Part shown: positions 1 to 7,414 of the stretch, in pieces | Layout of the letters: every line of letters starts with the position of its first letter | Numbering within the stretch: the first letter of the stretch is position 1 | Position numbers and translations under genes: made by a program | The notes under the pieces: generated by a model | What the model saw: only the letters and a program-made list of their open reading frames with translations | Told to the model about the DNA's origin: nothing | Database searches by the model: none | Assembly: GCA_964384675.1 (NCBI GenBank) | Contig: CAYLNK010000142.1 | Span: 1-15,448 of the forward strand | Direction of reading: 5' to 3' | DNA length: 15,448 nt | Source: CAYLNK01 sp964384675 | Lineage (GTDB): Bacteria; Acidobacteriota; Thermoanaerobaculia; UBA5066

Positions 1-3000
1 CGACCACCTCGCGCGCCCGGGCCGGGGCGACGGCCGGCGCCCGCTCCGCCCGTGCGACCGGCTGGCCCAGCGTCCAGACGTGGTCCCGGAGGGCTTTGGT
101 CACCCGGTCCGGATCGCCGATGTAGGCCTTCGCCTCGGCCTCGGATCCGAAGATCGCCACAAGCTGCTTCTTGAGATCGGCGAAGGTCGGCGTGTCGAGC
201 GCGGGAGCGAGCGGCGAGATCCGCTTGTCGCTCTTCTCGTCGGCTCTGGGGAAATTGGTCGGCATCCTCGTGCCGGGCATCCACTCGTCGGGCCGCTTCA
301 CCCAGTCGTTGATCCAGTCGTAGCGCAGGCGCGTGTGCGCCACCGAGAGCATCGGAGCGAGGTCGGCCGGCGTCTTGCCTTCCTTGAGCGCCTGCTGGAA
401 CGCCTCCGGCGAGGTGGGGTGGCACTGCGCGCACTTGAGCGCGGCGAACGTGGCGGCGCCGGCCTCGCGCGAACGGCTCTCGACCGTCTGCACCTTCGGC
501 TCGAACGGATAGCGCGCCTTCTCCATCGCGGCGAAGTAATGGGTCAGGCCGTTCAGCTGATCGGGTGTGAACTGGAACGTCGGCATCCGCACCTTGAGCC
601 ACGGGCGGATCTCACCCGACTTCGGCGCGGAGAGGAACGAGAACAGCCAGTCGCTCTGGACCTTCGCGCCTTCGCCCCGGATGTTTGGCGGCGCGAGCGC
701 CACGTCGGGAAGCGTCTCCCGGATCTGCCCGCCCCGGTCCTCCAGGATGTGGCACCCCTGGCAGTTGTACTCCTTGACCAGCTTGCGCCCGGTCTCGATC
801 GCGGACCTCTCGGGCCCGAGGCGGGCCTTGAGCGCGTCGGCCATGTCGTCCTTCTGCATGCCGAGGACGGTCGACTGGATCGCCCGGATCTCGCTCTCGG
901 AAAGCGAGAACTGCGGCATCTTGAGCTTCTCCTGGAACGTCTTCACCTTCTGACGGTCGAACGAGCGCGGCTGGCTCACCTTCTGGTGCAGCCAGTCGGC
1001 CCGGGTCTCCGGCAGCGTGACGAAGCCGAAGTCGAGGAGGTGGACCGCCTTGTTCCCCCACTCGGACAGCTCGACCCCGATGGGTTTGGCCTTCTCGAAG
1101 CCGGGGATGTCGTGGCAGGCGTAGCAGCCGTAGTGCCCGATGATCTTCTCGCCGACGAACAGGTCCTTCTGCTTCGGGGTCATCCTCGCGAGCTCGGCCT
1201 TCGCCTCCACCACCATCTTCGACTGGGACAGGTACTCGAGGACCAGCTTGTCGCGGGCGGCCTCGTCCGCCTTGGCCACGGGCGTCGCCCGGAACGCGTC
1301 CGACGCCGGCTTGGCGCCGAGGTACGCCACGAGGTCGGCGATCTCGTCGTCCGCGAGGCGCAGGTTGGGCATCCGCGTCTCGGGGTTGTACGCCTTGGGG
1401 TCCTTCAGCCACGCGGCCAGCCAGGCCGGGCTCACCTTGTCGGCGAGACCGACGAGGTTGGGACCGTGCTGGCGCCAGCCGTCCATGACGTGCCGCTCCG
1501 CCGCCGGGTCGGAGACGTGGCAGCCCTGGCAGCCCAGGGACTCGAAGAGGAGCTTGCCGCGAGCGGCGTCGCCGGCCAGCGGCGCGGCCCCGGGCGTCCA
1601 CTTCTCCGAGCGCTCGAAGACGTAGGCGACGACGCCGGCGACCATGGTGTCGGTGAGCGCCGGGTCGTCCTGGAAGTTCTCGAGACCGAAGAAGCGGGGC
1701 ATCTTGGTGTTGTGGCGGAACTCCCGCGGGTTGGCGAGCCAGCGGGCGGCCCACTCCGGCGTCGACTTGCCGGCCACGCGGCGGAGCGTCGGACCGACCT
1801 TGGGGAGGTCCTCGAGCCCCTTCATCTTGTGACACGACCAGCAGCCCAGGTTCTCGATCAGCTTCCGCCCCTGATCCAGGTGCACGGCCTTCGTGTGGCC
1901 GGCTTCGTTCTTGTGGCAACGGAAGCAGCCGGCCTCGACCGCCTTCATCGGCAGCATCGGGAGGTCGTTGAACCTGTCGACCTCCCAGTCGTACTCGCGC
2001 TTCCAGCGGGCGGTGACGACCTCGCCCAGGACGTCCGGGTACGCTTCCTCCAGGAGGAAGCGGCTGCGGCGGGTCAGCTCCTTCCCCTCCACGTCGCGCT
2101 TCAGCGCGATCCGGAGCCCCTCCGAGAGCGTCACGCCGGCGAAACGGGACTCGTCCCAAAGGTCGGTCTCGATCGCCTTGTTCAGGGCGGCCACCAGGCC
2201 CTTCTGAACCTCCTCGGAGGGAGCGTCCGTGCCGTCCCACGAGCCGAGCGCCGAGGAGACGGCGGGCTCGAGCGTCCCCTTCAGGTACGTCGAGAGCGGA
2301 TCCTTGCCGTCCCGCAGGCGCAGCGCCAGCTCGCGGGGGCGCTTCAGGTCCTCGAGCCGGAACCGGTCGGACCTGGCCTTCTTCGGCATGGCGCGCCGGT
2401 GGGCCAGGTGGTCCTTGGAGCCGTGCAGGCCCTCCCACAGCTCGAAGTCGTCGGGCATGTGGCCCGCCCGCGTGAAGTCGGTCGCGCGGTCGCGGCCGCC
2501 ATGGCACGACGTGCAGCCGAACGTGGCGTACGGGTGCGGAGAGTTGCCGTCCACGAAGAGATCGAGACGCGGGTGGGTCCGGAGAACGGATTCCGGGTAC
2601 ATCACCTTGTCCTCGAACCCGCGCTTGTCCGCGGCGATGTGGCACGTCATGCAGCGGTCGACCCGCTGGCTCTTCAGGAAGTTGACGTCGTTGTAGAGGC
2701 CGTCGAGCTGGACCTGCTGGACCTTGAGGGACGGCGCCAGCATGTCGGTGACCGGGCCGTTGCGGATCAGGAAGAAGGCGTCCTGTCGGAGCGTCTTCAG
2801 CTTCGCCTGGTAGCGGTCGTAGTCCTCGTCGAGCTTCTTGAGGGCTTCCTCCGCGTCCGTCAGGCCCTTGCGGAGGCCGGCGACCTCGGTCTTGGCCGCG
2901 TTCCACGAGGTCTGGGCCGCCTGTTCCCGGAGCTGGCTCTCGTCGTACGCCTTGGCGAGGGCCAGATAGCGCTTCCGCTTCGACTCGGTGCCCGCGGCCT

Positions 3001-3424
3001 TCGGCTTCTCCTTCTGCGCGGTCTCGTATTCGTAGCGAGCCGAGTCCATCTCGGCCTTCCGGAAGCGGAATTCCTGGTCGGCGAGGTACCAGCGACCTTC
3101 GCCCTTCCGCTCGACGGCCTCGGCCTTCTCGAGGGCGCTCCGGTTCCGGCGCAGCTCGCGGGCCGCCTCCCGCTTCTTCTCGATGTAGCTCGCCTCCAGG
3201 CTGGCGTCGATCTTCTCGGCGGCCGCTTCCTTGGCCGCGCGAGTCCGCTCGCGGTCGTTGGTGAGGAACCTCGTCTGCCACTTCTTCCAGTCGCGGTCGA
3301 AGTCCTGCTTCACCATCCAGACGAACACGGGCAGCACCAGGAACGACGAGATCGCGAAGACCTTGGTGAGCTTCGCGATGTCGTAATGGTGGTCGATCGG
3401 TTCCGGCGGAGGAGCTTTCGCCAT
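1..3424 (-). CDS. Membrane-anchored multihaem cytochrome c (at least 8 haems) of a bc complex, 3'-partial
   Basis: Open reading frame from ATG at 3424 to the left edge with no stop (1141 codons seen, C-terminus missing). Residues 21-38 form one hydrophobic segment, probably a signal anchor that leaves the rest outside. Residues about 50-225 are rich in Lys, Glu, Arg and Ala and look like a long helical or coiled-coil stalk. Eight CxxCH haem c sites start at residues 258, 304, 500, 528, 632, 767, 888 and 998. Each of the last five is followed 47-69 residues later by a Lys/Arg-Met-Pro motif (Met575, 685, 836, 947, 1054), as in class I cytochrome c with His/Met ligation. The gene lies 143 bases after the cytochrome b genes and no c1/f gene is present. 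I infer that it takes electrons from the Rieske protein and passes them to an oxidase or other acceptor. Multihaem c subunits are known in bc complexes of anammox and other bacteria. Haem count is sequence-visible; the partner is inferred. Confidence 0.9.
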   Translation of the reverse strand, partial: MAKAPPPEPIDHHYDIAKLTKVFAISSFLVLPVFVWMVKQDFDRDWKKWQTRFLTNDRERTRAAKEAAAEKIDASLEASYIEKKREAARELRRNRSALEKAEAVERKGEGRWYLADQEFRFRKAEMDSARYEYETAQKEKPKAAGTESKRKRYLALAKAYDESQLREQAAQTSWNAAKTEVAGLRKGLTDAEEALKKLDEDYDRYQAKLKTLRQDAFFLIRNGPVTDMLAPSLKVQQVQLDGLYNDVNFLKSQRVDRCMTCHIAADKRGFEDKVMYPESVLRTHPRLDLFVDGNSPHPYATFGCTSCHGGRDRATDFTRAGHMPDDFELWEGLHGSKDHLAHRRAMPKKARSDRFRLEDLKRPRELALRLRDGKDPLSTYLKGTLEPAVSSALGSWDGTDAPSEEVQKGLVAALNKAIETDLWDESRFAGVTLSEGLRIALKRDVEGKELTRRSRFLLEEAYPDVLGEVVTARWKREYDWEVDRFNDLPMLPMKAVEAGCFRCHKNEAGHTKAVHLDQGRKLIENLGCWSCHKMKGLEDLPKVGPTLRRVAGKSTPEWAARWLANPREFRHNTKMPRFFGLENFQDDPALTDTMVAGVVAYVFERSEKWTPGAAPLAGDAARGKLLFESLGCQGCHVSDPAAERHVMDGWRQHGPNLVGLADKVSPAWLAAWLKDPKAYNPETRMPNLRLADDEIADLVAYLGAKPASDAFRATPVAKADEAARDKLVLEYLSQSKMVVEAKAELARMTPKQKDLFVGEKIIGHYGCYACHDIPGFEKAKPIGVELSEWGNKAVHLLDFGFVTLPETRADWLHQKVSQPRSFDRQKVKTFQEKLKMPQFSLSESEIRAIQSTVLGMQKDDMADALKARLGPERSAIETGRKLVKEYNCQGCHILEDRGGQIRETLPDVALAPPNIRGEGAKVQSDWLFSFLSAPKSGEIRPWLKVRMPTFQFTPDQLNGLTHYFAAMEKARYPFEPKVQTVESRSREAGAATFAALKCAQCHPTSPEAFQQALKEGKTPADLAPMLSVAHTRLRYDWINDWVKRPDEWMPGTRMPTNFPRADEKSDKRISPLAPALDTPTFADLKKQLVAIFGSEAEAKAYIGDPDRVTKALRDHVWTLGQPVARAERAPAVAPARAREVV

Positions 3425-3511
3425 GCGTGTGCTGCCTTAAGTCCGTGCGCTGATCGGAGAGGACACCGCTCTCCCGTCCGTCATGTCGATGGCAGGGGAC
3501 AGGGGGGGCCT

Positions 3512-3565
3512 GGGGGGGAGCGTCTCCCGCCCTGGTTCAGACCCGTACGGCCGTCGCTCCCCCCC
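3512..3565 (-). repeat. 11-bp perfect inverted repeat in the gap after the cytochrome b C-terminal gene
   Basis: Arms 3512-3522 and 3555-3565 are perfect reverse complements (seven G/C plus AGCG) around a 32-base loop. The repeat begins 2 bases past the cytochrome b stop codon. On the transcribed minus strand it would form a strong hairpin, but no U-run follows, so it is not a classical intrinsic terminator. It may tune mRNA processing or the relative expression of the multihaem cytochrome gene. A smaller competing stem is possible at 3516-3528. Confidence 0.6.
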
Positions 3566-3567
3566 GG

Positions 3568-4644
3568 TCATATGTTGAAGCTGAATTCTTGGATCGACAG
3601 GATGTACTTCAGGTTGAAGATCCACCGGAGGTACATCTTGATCGGCACCGCGAACATGATGAGGAAGAGGTTCACCCCCACGAAGAAGCGGATCGGCCCC
3701 ATCTTCTCGTAGAACTTCCGGAGCAGGGTCTTGGAGAGGATGCCGGGCAGCACCACCATGTAGAAGCCGATCAGGAGGATCCCCGGAATTTCCCGCTTCA
3801 GCCAGAACGTGGGGAGCGCGGTCTTCAGCCACTTCACCCAGAAGATCTCGGAGACCGAGACGTTGTTGAGCGGCACGAGCTTGTTCGGGTCCCAGTACTC
3901 GTAGGGCCCGAAGAAGTTCCAGTTCGGACCCCTCAGGAACGTCCCGAGGATGATCAGGACGACCCACAGGATGATGAACCCGTAGGCGAACATCAGGATC
4001 TCGTACTTCCGCTCGCGGAACGAGTAGTAGCCGTTCCCGCGCGGGTTCGTGTCGATGTACGGGATCGCCATCAGGCCCACGATGATCAGCGTGGGCAGCA
4101 CCACGCCGGCCATCCACGGGTCGAAGTAGACGAGCAGCTCCTGGAGCCCGAGGAAGTACCACGGCGCCTTGGCCGGGTTCGGCGCGGCACCGGGGTTGGC
4201 GGGCTCCTCGAGGGGCGCCTTCAGGACGATCGACCAGACGATCATGATGATCGAGCAGATCACCAGGGCCACCAGCTCGACGTAGACGAGGTCGGGCCAG
4301 GAGAAGACCTTCTTGTCGCTGTCTTCCTTCTCCACCGGCGCGAGGCCCCGGGCCAGGCGCTCGTCGTTGATCTGCGCCTGGAACATCGCGAACCAGAAGA
4401 AGAAGCCGACCAGGACGAGCATGCCGAGGATCGGCACGTTGTCCGGCGTGGTGGCGACCTTGCGGAAGTTCACGTCGGTGAAGCTGAAGGCGAAGACCCC
4501 CAGGAACGTGACCAGGAGCGCCAGGCCGCCCCGCTTCGTCCAGAGCGGCTTGTAGAACATCGCCCAGACGAGCCCGATCATGGAGAGCGTCACCGCGATC
4601 GCCGGCGACGCCAGGAGGTTGATGAAGCTCTTGAACGCCTGCAT
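3568..4644 (-). CDS. Cytochrome b C-terminal subunit (subunit-IV-like, enlarged)
   Basis: 358 residues. It supplies the C-terminal half of cytochrome b, which forms part of the quinol-oxidising Qo site in the membrane. The Qo loop is visible at residues 159-171 (KAPWYFLGLQELL), matching the PEWY region of subunit IV but with Pro where PEWY has the catalytic Glu. Hydrophobic segments lie near 12-31, 40-57, 71-90, 118-141, 179-197, 214-236, 286-304 and 320-337. That is well over the three helices and roughly 160 residues of plastid subunit IV, with added helices at both ends. The start ATG shares one base with the TGA of the preceding cytochrome b gene (TGATG), which implies translational coupling. 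A reading extended upstream to 4938 merely shadows cytochrome b in another frame. The split b gene is the b6f-like arrangement. Function is confident; electron-donor chemistry is inferred. Confidence 0.93.
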   Translation of the reverse strand: MQAFKSFINLLASPAIAVTLSMIGLVWAMFYKPLWTKRGGLALLVTFLGVFAFSFTDVNFRKVATTPDNVPILGMLVLVGFFFWFAMFQAQINDERLARGLAPVEKEDSDKKVFSWPDLVYVELVALVICSIIMIVWSIVLKAPLEEPANPGAAPNPAKAPWYFLGLQELLVYFDPWMAGVVLPTLIIVGLMAIPYIDTNPRGNGYYSFRERKYEILMFAYGFIILWVVLIILGTFLRGPNWNFFGPYEYWDPNKLVPLNNVSVSEIFWVKWLKTALPTFWLKREIPGILLIGFYMVVLPGILSKTLLRKFYEKMGPIRFFVGVNLFLIMFAVPIKMYLRWIFNLKYILSIQEFSFNI

Positions 4645-5438
4645 CAGAGCGGCCCGCTGATCCCTCCATCCTTCCTCACCCGCCAGAAGTGGACGGCCAT
4701 CAGGAACGCGGCGATGAGGGGGATGAAGACGCAGTGGAGGACGTAGAAGCGGAGGAGGGCGTTGGCGCCGACGATCCGGCCGCCGAGGAGGCCGAAGCGG
4801 GCGTCGCTCCCGACCGTGACCAGGTTCACCCCTTGTATCTGGATCTGGGCGGAGAACGGCCCCTCGTAGCCCATGAGAGGCGTGGCCCGCGCCATGTTCG
4901 AGCCGACCGTGATGGCCCAGATGGCGAGCTGGTCCCACGGCAGGAGGTAGCCGGTGAACGAGAGGAGCAGGGTCAGCACGAGGAGGATGACGCCGATGTT
5001 CCAGTTGAACTCCCGCGGCGGCTTGTAGGAGCCCGTCATGAAGACGCGGAACATGTGGATCCAGACCGCGATGACCATGGCGTGCGCGCCCCAGCGGTGC
5101 ATCTCCCGCATGATCCCGAACGGCACCTGCTCACGCAGGTCGAGCATGTCGCCGTACGCGTACTCGATCGTCGGCCGGTAATAGAACATGAGCAGGAGGC
5201 CGGTGAACGTGAGCACCAGGAAGAGGAAGAACGTCATGCCGCCCGCGCACCACGTGTAGCGCATCTTCACGCCGGACTTCCGCGTCTTCACCGGGTGGAG
5301 GTGGAGGACCACGTTCCCCAGCATGGCGAGGACGCGCTTCCGGTTGGTGTTCGGGATCCCGACCCGGAAGATCGAGCGCCAGATCTGCGTGTCGACGACC
5401 GCTCTCTGGAGCGTCTTCCATTGCCTCTTCAGACTCAT
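4644..5438 (-). CDS. petB: Cytochrome b, b6-type N-terminal subunit
   Basis: 264 residues, a four-helix cytochrome b core that carries two b haems across the membrane and passes electrons from the Qo to the Qi side. Ligand pairs are His114/His128 (in HRWGAH and IHMFRVF) and His235/His250 (in YVLHC and AVHFW). The second pair is 15 apart, as in b6 and Firmicutes cytochromes and unlike the 14 of mitochondrial cytochrome b. Cys64, in WCAGGMT before the FYYRPT motif, aligns by eye with the b6 cysteine that binds haem c_i/c_n covalently. The protein ends in RKDGGISGPL, the typical b6 C-terminus. ATG 5438 is preceded by GGAGG nine bases upstream (5448-5452). It lies 32 bases after the Rieske gene and overlaps the next gene by one base. 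Family assignment is very sure. Confidence 0.95.
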   Translation of the reverse strand: MSLKRQWKTLQRAVVDTQIWRSIFRVGIPNTNRKRVLAMLGNVVLHLHPVKTRKSGVKMRYTWCAGGMTFFLFLVLTFTGLLLMFYYRPTIEYAYGDMLDLREQVPFGIMREMHRWGAHAMVIAVWIHMFRVFMTGSYKPPREFNWNIGVILLVLTLLLSFTGYLLPWDQLAIWAITVGSNMARATPLMGYEGPFSAQIQIQGVNLVTVGSDARFGLLGGRIVGANALLRFYVLHCVFIPLIAAFLMAVHFWRVRKDGGISGPL

Positions 5439-5470
5439 CCGTCAAAACCTCCGGTCGTGCGCGGGCGGGA

Positions 5471-6016
5471 TCAGGCCTTGATGAAGGCCGCGGGGTCGGT
5501 CCACTGGCCCTTCTCGTAGAGGAACTTCCGGGTCTTGTCGATGAAGATCTGCCCGTCGTCCGGGGAGATCGAGATCGCGGCCCGCTCGAGAGGGCGGGGG
5601 GTGGGCCCCTCGAAGTTGATCCCCGACCGGTAGTAGCCGGAGCCGTGGCAGGGGCACTTGAACTTGTTCTGGGACGCCAGCCAGTTCGGGATGCAGCCGA
5701 GGTGCGTGCAGATGGTGATGAGCGCGTACATCATCTCGTTGTTCCGCACGATCCAGATCTGAAACCGCTCTTTCCAGCGCTCGTCCACCTCGCCGACGGC
5801 GTAATCGCTGGGAACCCCCGCCTTGAAGGAGAGCGGGGGCTCGAAGAGGACGTTGGGGAAGAGGGAGCGCGCGGTGGCCGTGAGGAACGCCGCGGTCGCC
5901 CCGCCGAAGCCGAGCCAGGCCGCCGTCAGCCAGAGGATGGTGCTCCGCCGGGAGGGCTGAGTGGCGCCCTCGCTCGCCCGCGGCGTGGAAGAACCGGCAT
6001 CCGCCGCTTCAGCCAT
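5471..6016 (-). CDS. qcrA: Rieske [2Fe-2S] protein of the bc complex
   Basis: 181 residues. It takes the first electron from quinol at the Qo site and shuttles it to the cytochrome c subunit. One N-terminal membrane anchor is seen at about residues 26-48, preceded by Arg-Arg (23-24), which suggests a Tat-type export signal. The cluster motifs are CTHLGC at 103-108 and CPCHGSGY at 121-128. By family knowledge Cys103, His105, Cys121 and His124 bind the cluster, and Cys108-Cys123 form the disulfide. Gly-Pro-Thr-Pro-Arg-Pro-Leu follows at 137-143, as expected. The start at ATG 6016 has GGGAGG a few bases upstream. Length and motifs are complete. It sits directly before cytochrome b, the usual order, so all three catalytic subunits come from one transcript. 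Confidence 0.96.
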   Translation of the reverse strand: MAEAADAGSSTPRASEGATQPSRRSTILWLTAAWLGFGGATAAFLTATARSLFPNVLFEPPLSFKAGVPSDYAVGEVDERWKERFQIWIVRNNEMMYALITICTHLGCIPNWLASQNKFKCPCHGSGYYRSGINFEGPTPRPLERAAISISPDDGQIFIDKTRKFLYEKGQWTDPAAFIKA

Positions 6017-6068
6017 CGAGCCTCCCTTCGAAATCAGCGACTGAGTCTCGACAAAGGGCCCCCTCGCG

Positions 6069-6956
6069 TCAAGGCGAAACCCCTTTCAGGATCAGCGCCG
6101 ATTCGCGCCGCACGCGGAGCGACGGGTCAGCGGTCCGGAGGCGCTCGCCGATCCGCGCGCTTTCGGGATCCTTCAGGTGCACGAGGCCCTTCAGGCCGTT
6201 CAGGAGCGCCTCCTCCTGCTGCTCGGCGGTGAGCCCGGGCACCTTCCCGAGCTCCGCCCTGTCGGTCATCGCGAGGAGGAGGTCCCGGCCCGACGGATCG
6301 TCGAGCGTGGCGAGGGCGAGGGCCGCGTTCCAGCGGACGTCGACCACCGGGTCGGCGAGGAGCTTCTTCAGCGGCGGGATCGACTCGCCGTCCTCCATCC
6401 GCCCGACGGCGTAGGCGGCGGTCTTCCTCACGCCGGGGTCCTCGGAGTCGAGGAGGGGCCGCACCTTCGCGGCCGAGGCCGGATCCCCGATCAGGGCCAG
6501 CGACCAGAGAGCGTAGAGGCGGGTCTCCGGGTCGGCCGACGCGAGGGCCCCTTCCAGCGCGGGGACCGCCCGAGGGTCGCCGAGGCGGCCCAGCACCAGG
6601 GTGAGGTAACGGCGCACCCGGGGGTCGTCGTTCTCGGCTCCCTGGTACGCCTTGAGCGCCTCGGTCACGAAGGCGCCCCGCTCGACCGGGTCGGTCAGGG
6701 CGGGGAGGCGGCGGGTCAGCTCGAACGCCGACTGCCAGCGCTGGTTCCGGCTGCCGGTCTTGACGTCGGTCAGGAGCTCCTTCGCCCCCTTCCGGTCGAC
6801 GGCGATCGCCCCGAAGAGCCAGAAGACGCCGACGGCGACCGCCACGACGAAGAACGGAATGACGAAGAACTGCAGGAGCAGGCGGCCCGCCGGGGACCCG
6901 GTCGGGACGGGCTCCTCGGCGTCGTCCCCCGGCGGCGGAACGCCCTCCGCGGTCAC
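6069..6956 (-). CDS. Membrane-anchored HEAT-repeat protein
   Basis: 295 residues starting at GTG 6956, whose codon overlaps the ferredoxin stop (GTGA), so the two are probably translated together. The N-terminus (1-25) is polar and Pro/Gly-rich, and residues 27-51 form one transmembrane helix. The rest (about 75-295) is a run of HEAT-type helical repeats, seen as recurring units such as LGDPRAVPALEGAL, LIGDPASAAKVRPLL and MEDGESIPPLKKLL, with Asp-Pro turns. HEAT arrays act as protein-binding scaffolds; there is no catalytic motif. Its place between a ferredoxin and the Rieske gene suggests it docks or assembles the bc complex, possibly holding the ferredoxin at the membrane. That role is inference. 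The 52 bases before the Rieske gene hold nothing I recognise. Confidence 0.88.
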   Translation of the reverse strand: MTAEGVPPPGDDAEEPVPTGSPAGRLLLQFFVIPFFVVAVAVGVFWLFGAIAVDRKGAKELLTDVKTGSRNQRWQSAFELTRRLPALTDPVERGAFVTEALKAYQGAENDDPRVRRYLTLVLGRLGDPRAVPALEGALASADPETRLYALWSLALIGDPASAAKVRPLLDSEDPGVRKTAAYAVGRMEDGESIPPLKKLLADPVVDVRWNAALALATLDDPSGRDLLLAMTDRAELGKVPGLTAEQQEEALLNGLKGLVHLKDPESARIGERLRTADPSLRVRRESALILKGVSP

Positions 6957-7414
6957 CCGTGCTCGATCACGCTGGACAGGTACATCTTCGCCTGCGTGAT
7001 CGGGTTCGGGACGTAGATGGCGTCCTTGTCACAGACCGTCTCGCAGAGCCGGCACGAGACGCAAGGGGCCGCGTCCACCTCGGCGAGCTTGTAGTGAGAG
7101 GTCTCGGCGAGGGGATCGTCGACCAGGTGGATGCAGTCGAACGGGCAGATGTCGATGCAGAACTCGCACGCCGTGCAGAGGTCGCGGTCGACGATCGCCT
7201 TCGGGATGTCCTTCGGCTTGACCTTCTCGACCAGCACGCCCAGCTGGTTCTGGATGCACGACACCGGGCAGTAACGGGCGCAGACCGAGCAGTCGATGCA
7301 CCGGTCCTGGTGGATCACGAACTTCTCGTTCTTGCCGCCCGTGATCGTGTGGGTCGGGCACTTGATCTCGCAGACACCGCAGCCGATGCACGTGTCGTGA
7401 ATGAAATGGGGCAT
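6953..7414 (-). CDS. Ferredoxin-like protein with four [4Fe-4S] motifs
   Basis: 153 residues from ATG 7414. Four CxxCxxCxxxC motifs are visible: CIGCGVCEIKC near residues 9-19, CIDCSVCARYC, CTACEFCIDIC, and CVSCRLCETVC near the C-terminus. All four are complete, so four [4Fe-4S] clusters are expected, as in two bacterial dicluster ferredoxins joined. No signal peptide or membrane segment is seen, so it should act in the cytoplasm. It is the first gene of the bc cluster and overlaps the HEAT gene by four bases. An in-frame GTG at 7438 would add eight residues, but the typical ferredoxin start MPHFIHDTC favours ATG 7414. Neither start has a good Shine-Dalgarno sequence, so a leaderless message is possible. 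A role as electron carrier or wire to the bc or the neighbouring Ehr complex is inferred. Confidence 0.9.
   Translation of the reverse strand: MPHFIHDTCIGCGVCEIKCPTHTITGGKNEKFVIHQDRCIDCSVCARYCPVSCIQNQLGVLVEKVKPKDIPKAIVDRDLCTACEFCIDICPFDCIHLVDDPLAETSHYKLAEVDAAPCVSCRLCETVCDKDAIYVPNPITQAKMYLSSVIEHG

Noticed and set aside
612..3281. Minus-strand frame of 889 codons inside the cytochrome c region
   Set aside because: It is in a different frame from the one carrying eight in-register CxxCH motifs, its product is Arg/Gly/Pro-rich, and the true gene runs from 3424 to the left edge.
3512..3565. Rho-independent terminator after the cytochrome b genes
   Set aside because: The stem is strong but no U-run follows on the minus strand and the loop is long (32 bases); it is kept only as an inverted repeat.
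80..3712. Very long plus-strand open frame (about 1210 codons), with others at 10450-11979, 11675-13609 and 13371-15161
   Set aside because: All lie antisense to well-supported genes, are dominated by Arg, Gly, Glu, Pro and Ala, and have no recognisable domains; long shadow frames are expected in GC-rich coding DNA.
3568..4938. Longer version of the cytochrome b C-terminal protein starting at 4938
   Set aside because: The extra N-terminal residues overlap cytochrome b in another frame and look like shadow sequence; ATG 4644 in the TGATG overlap is the natural start.
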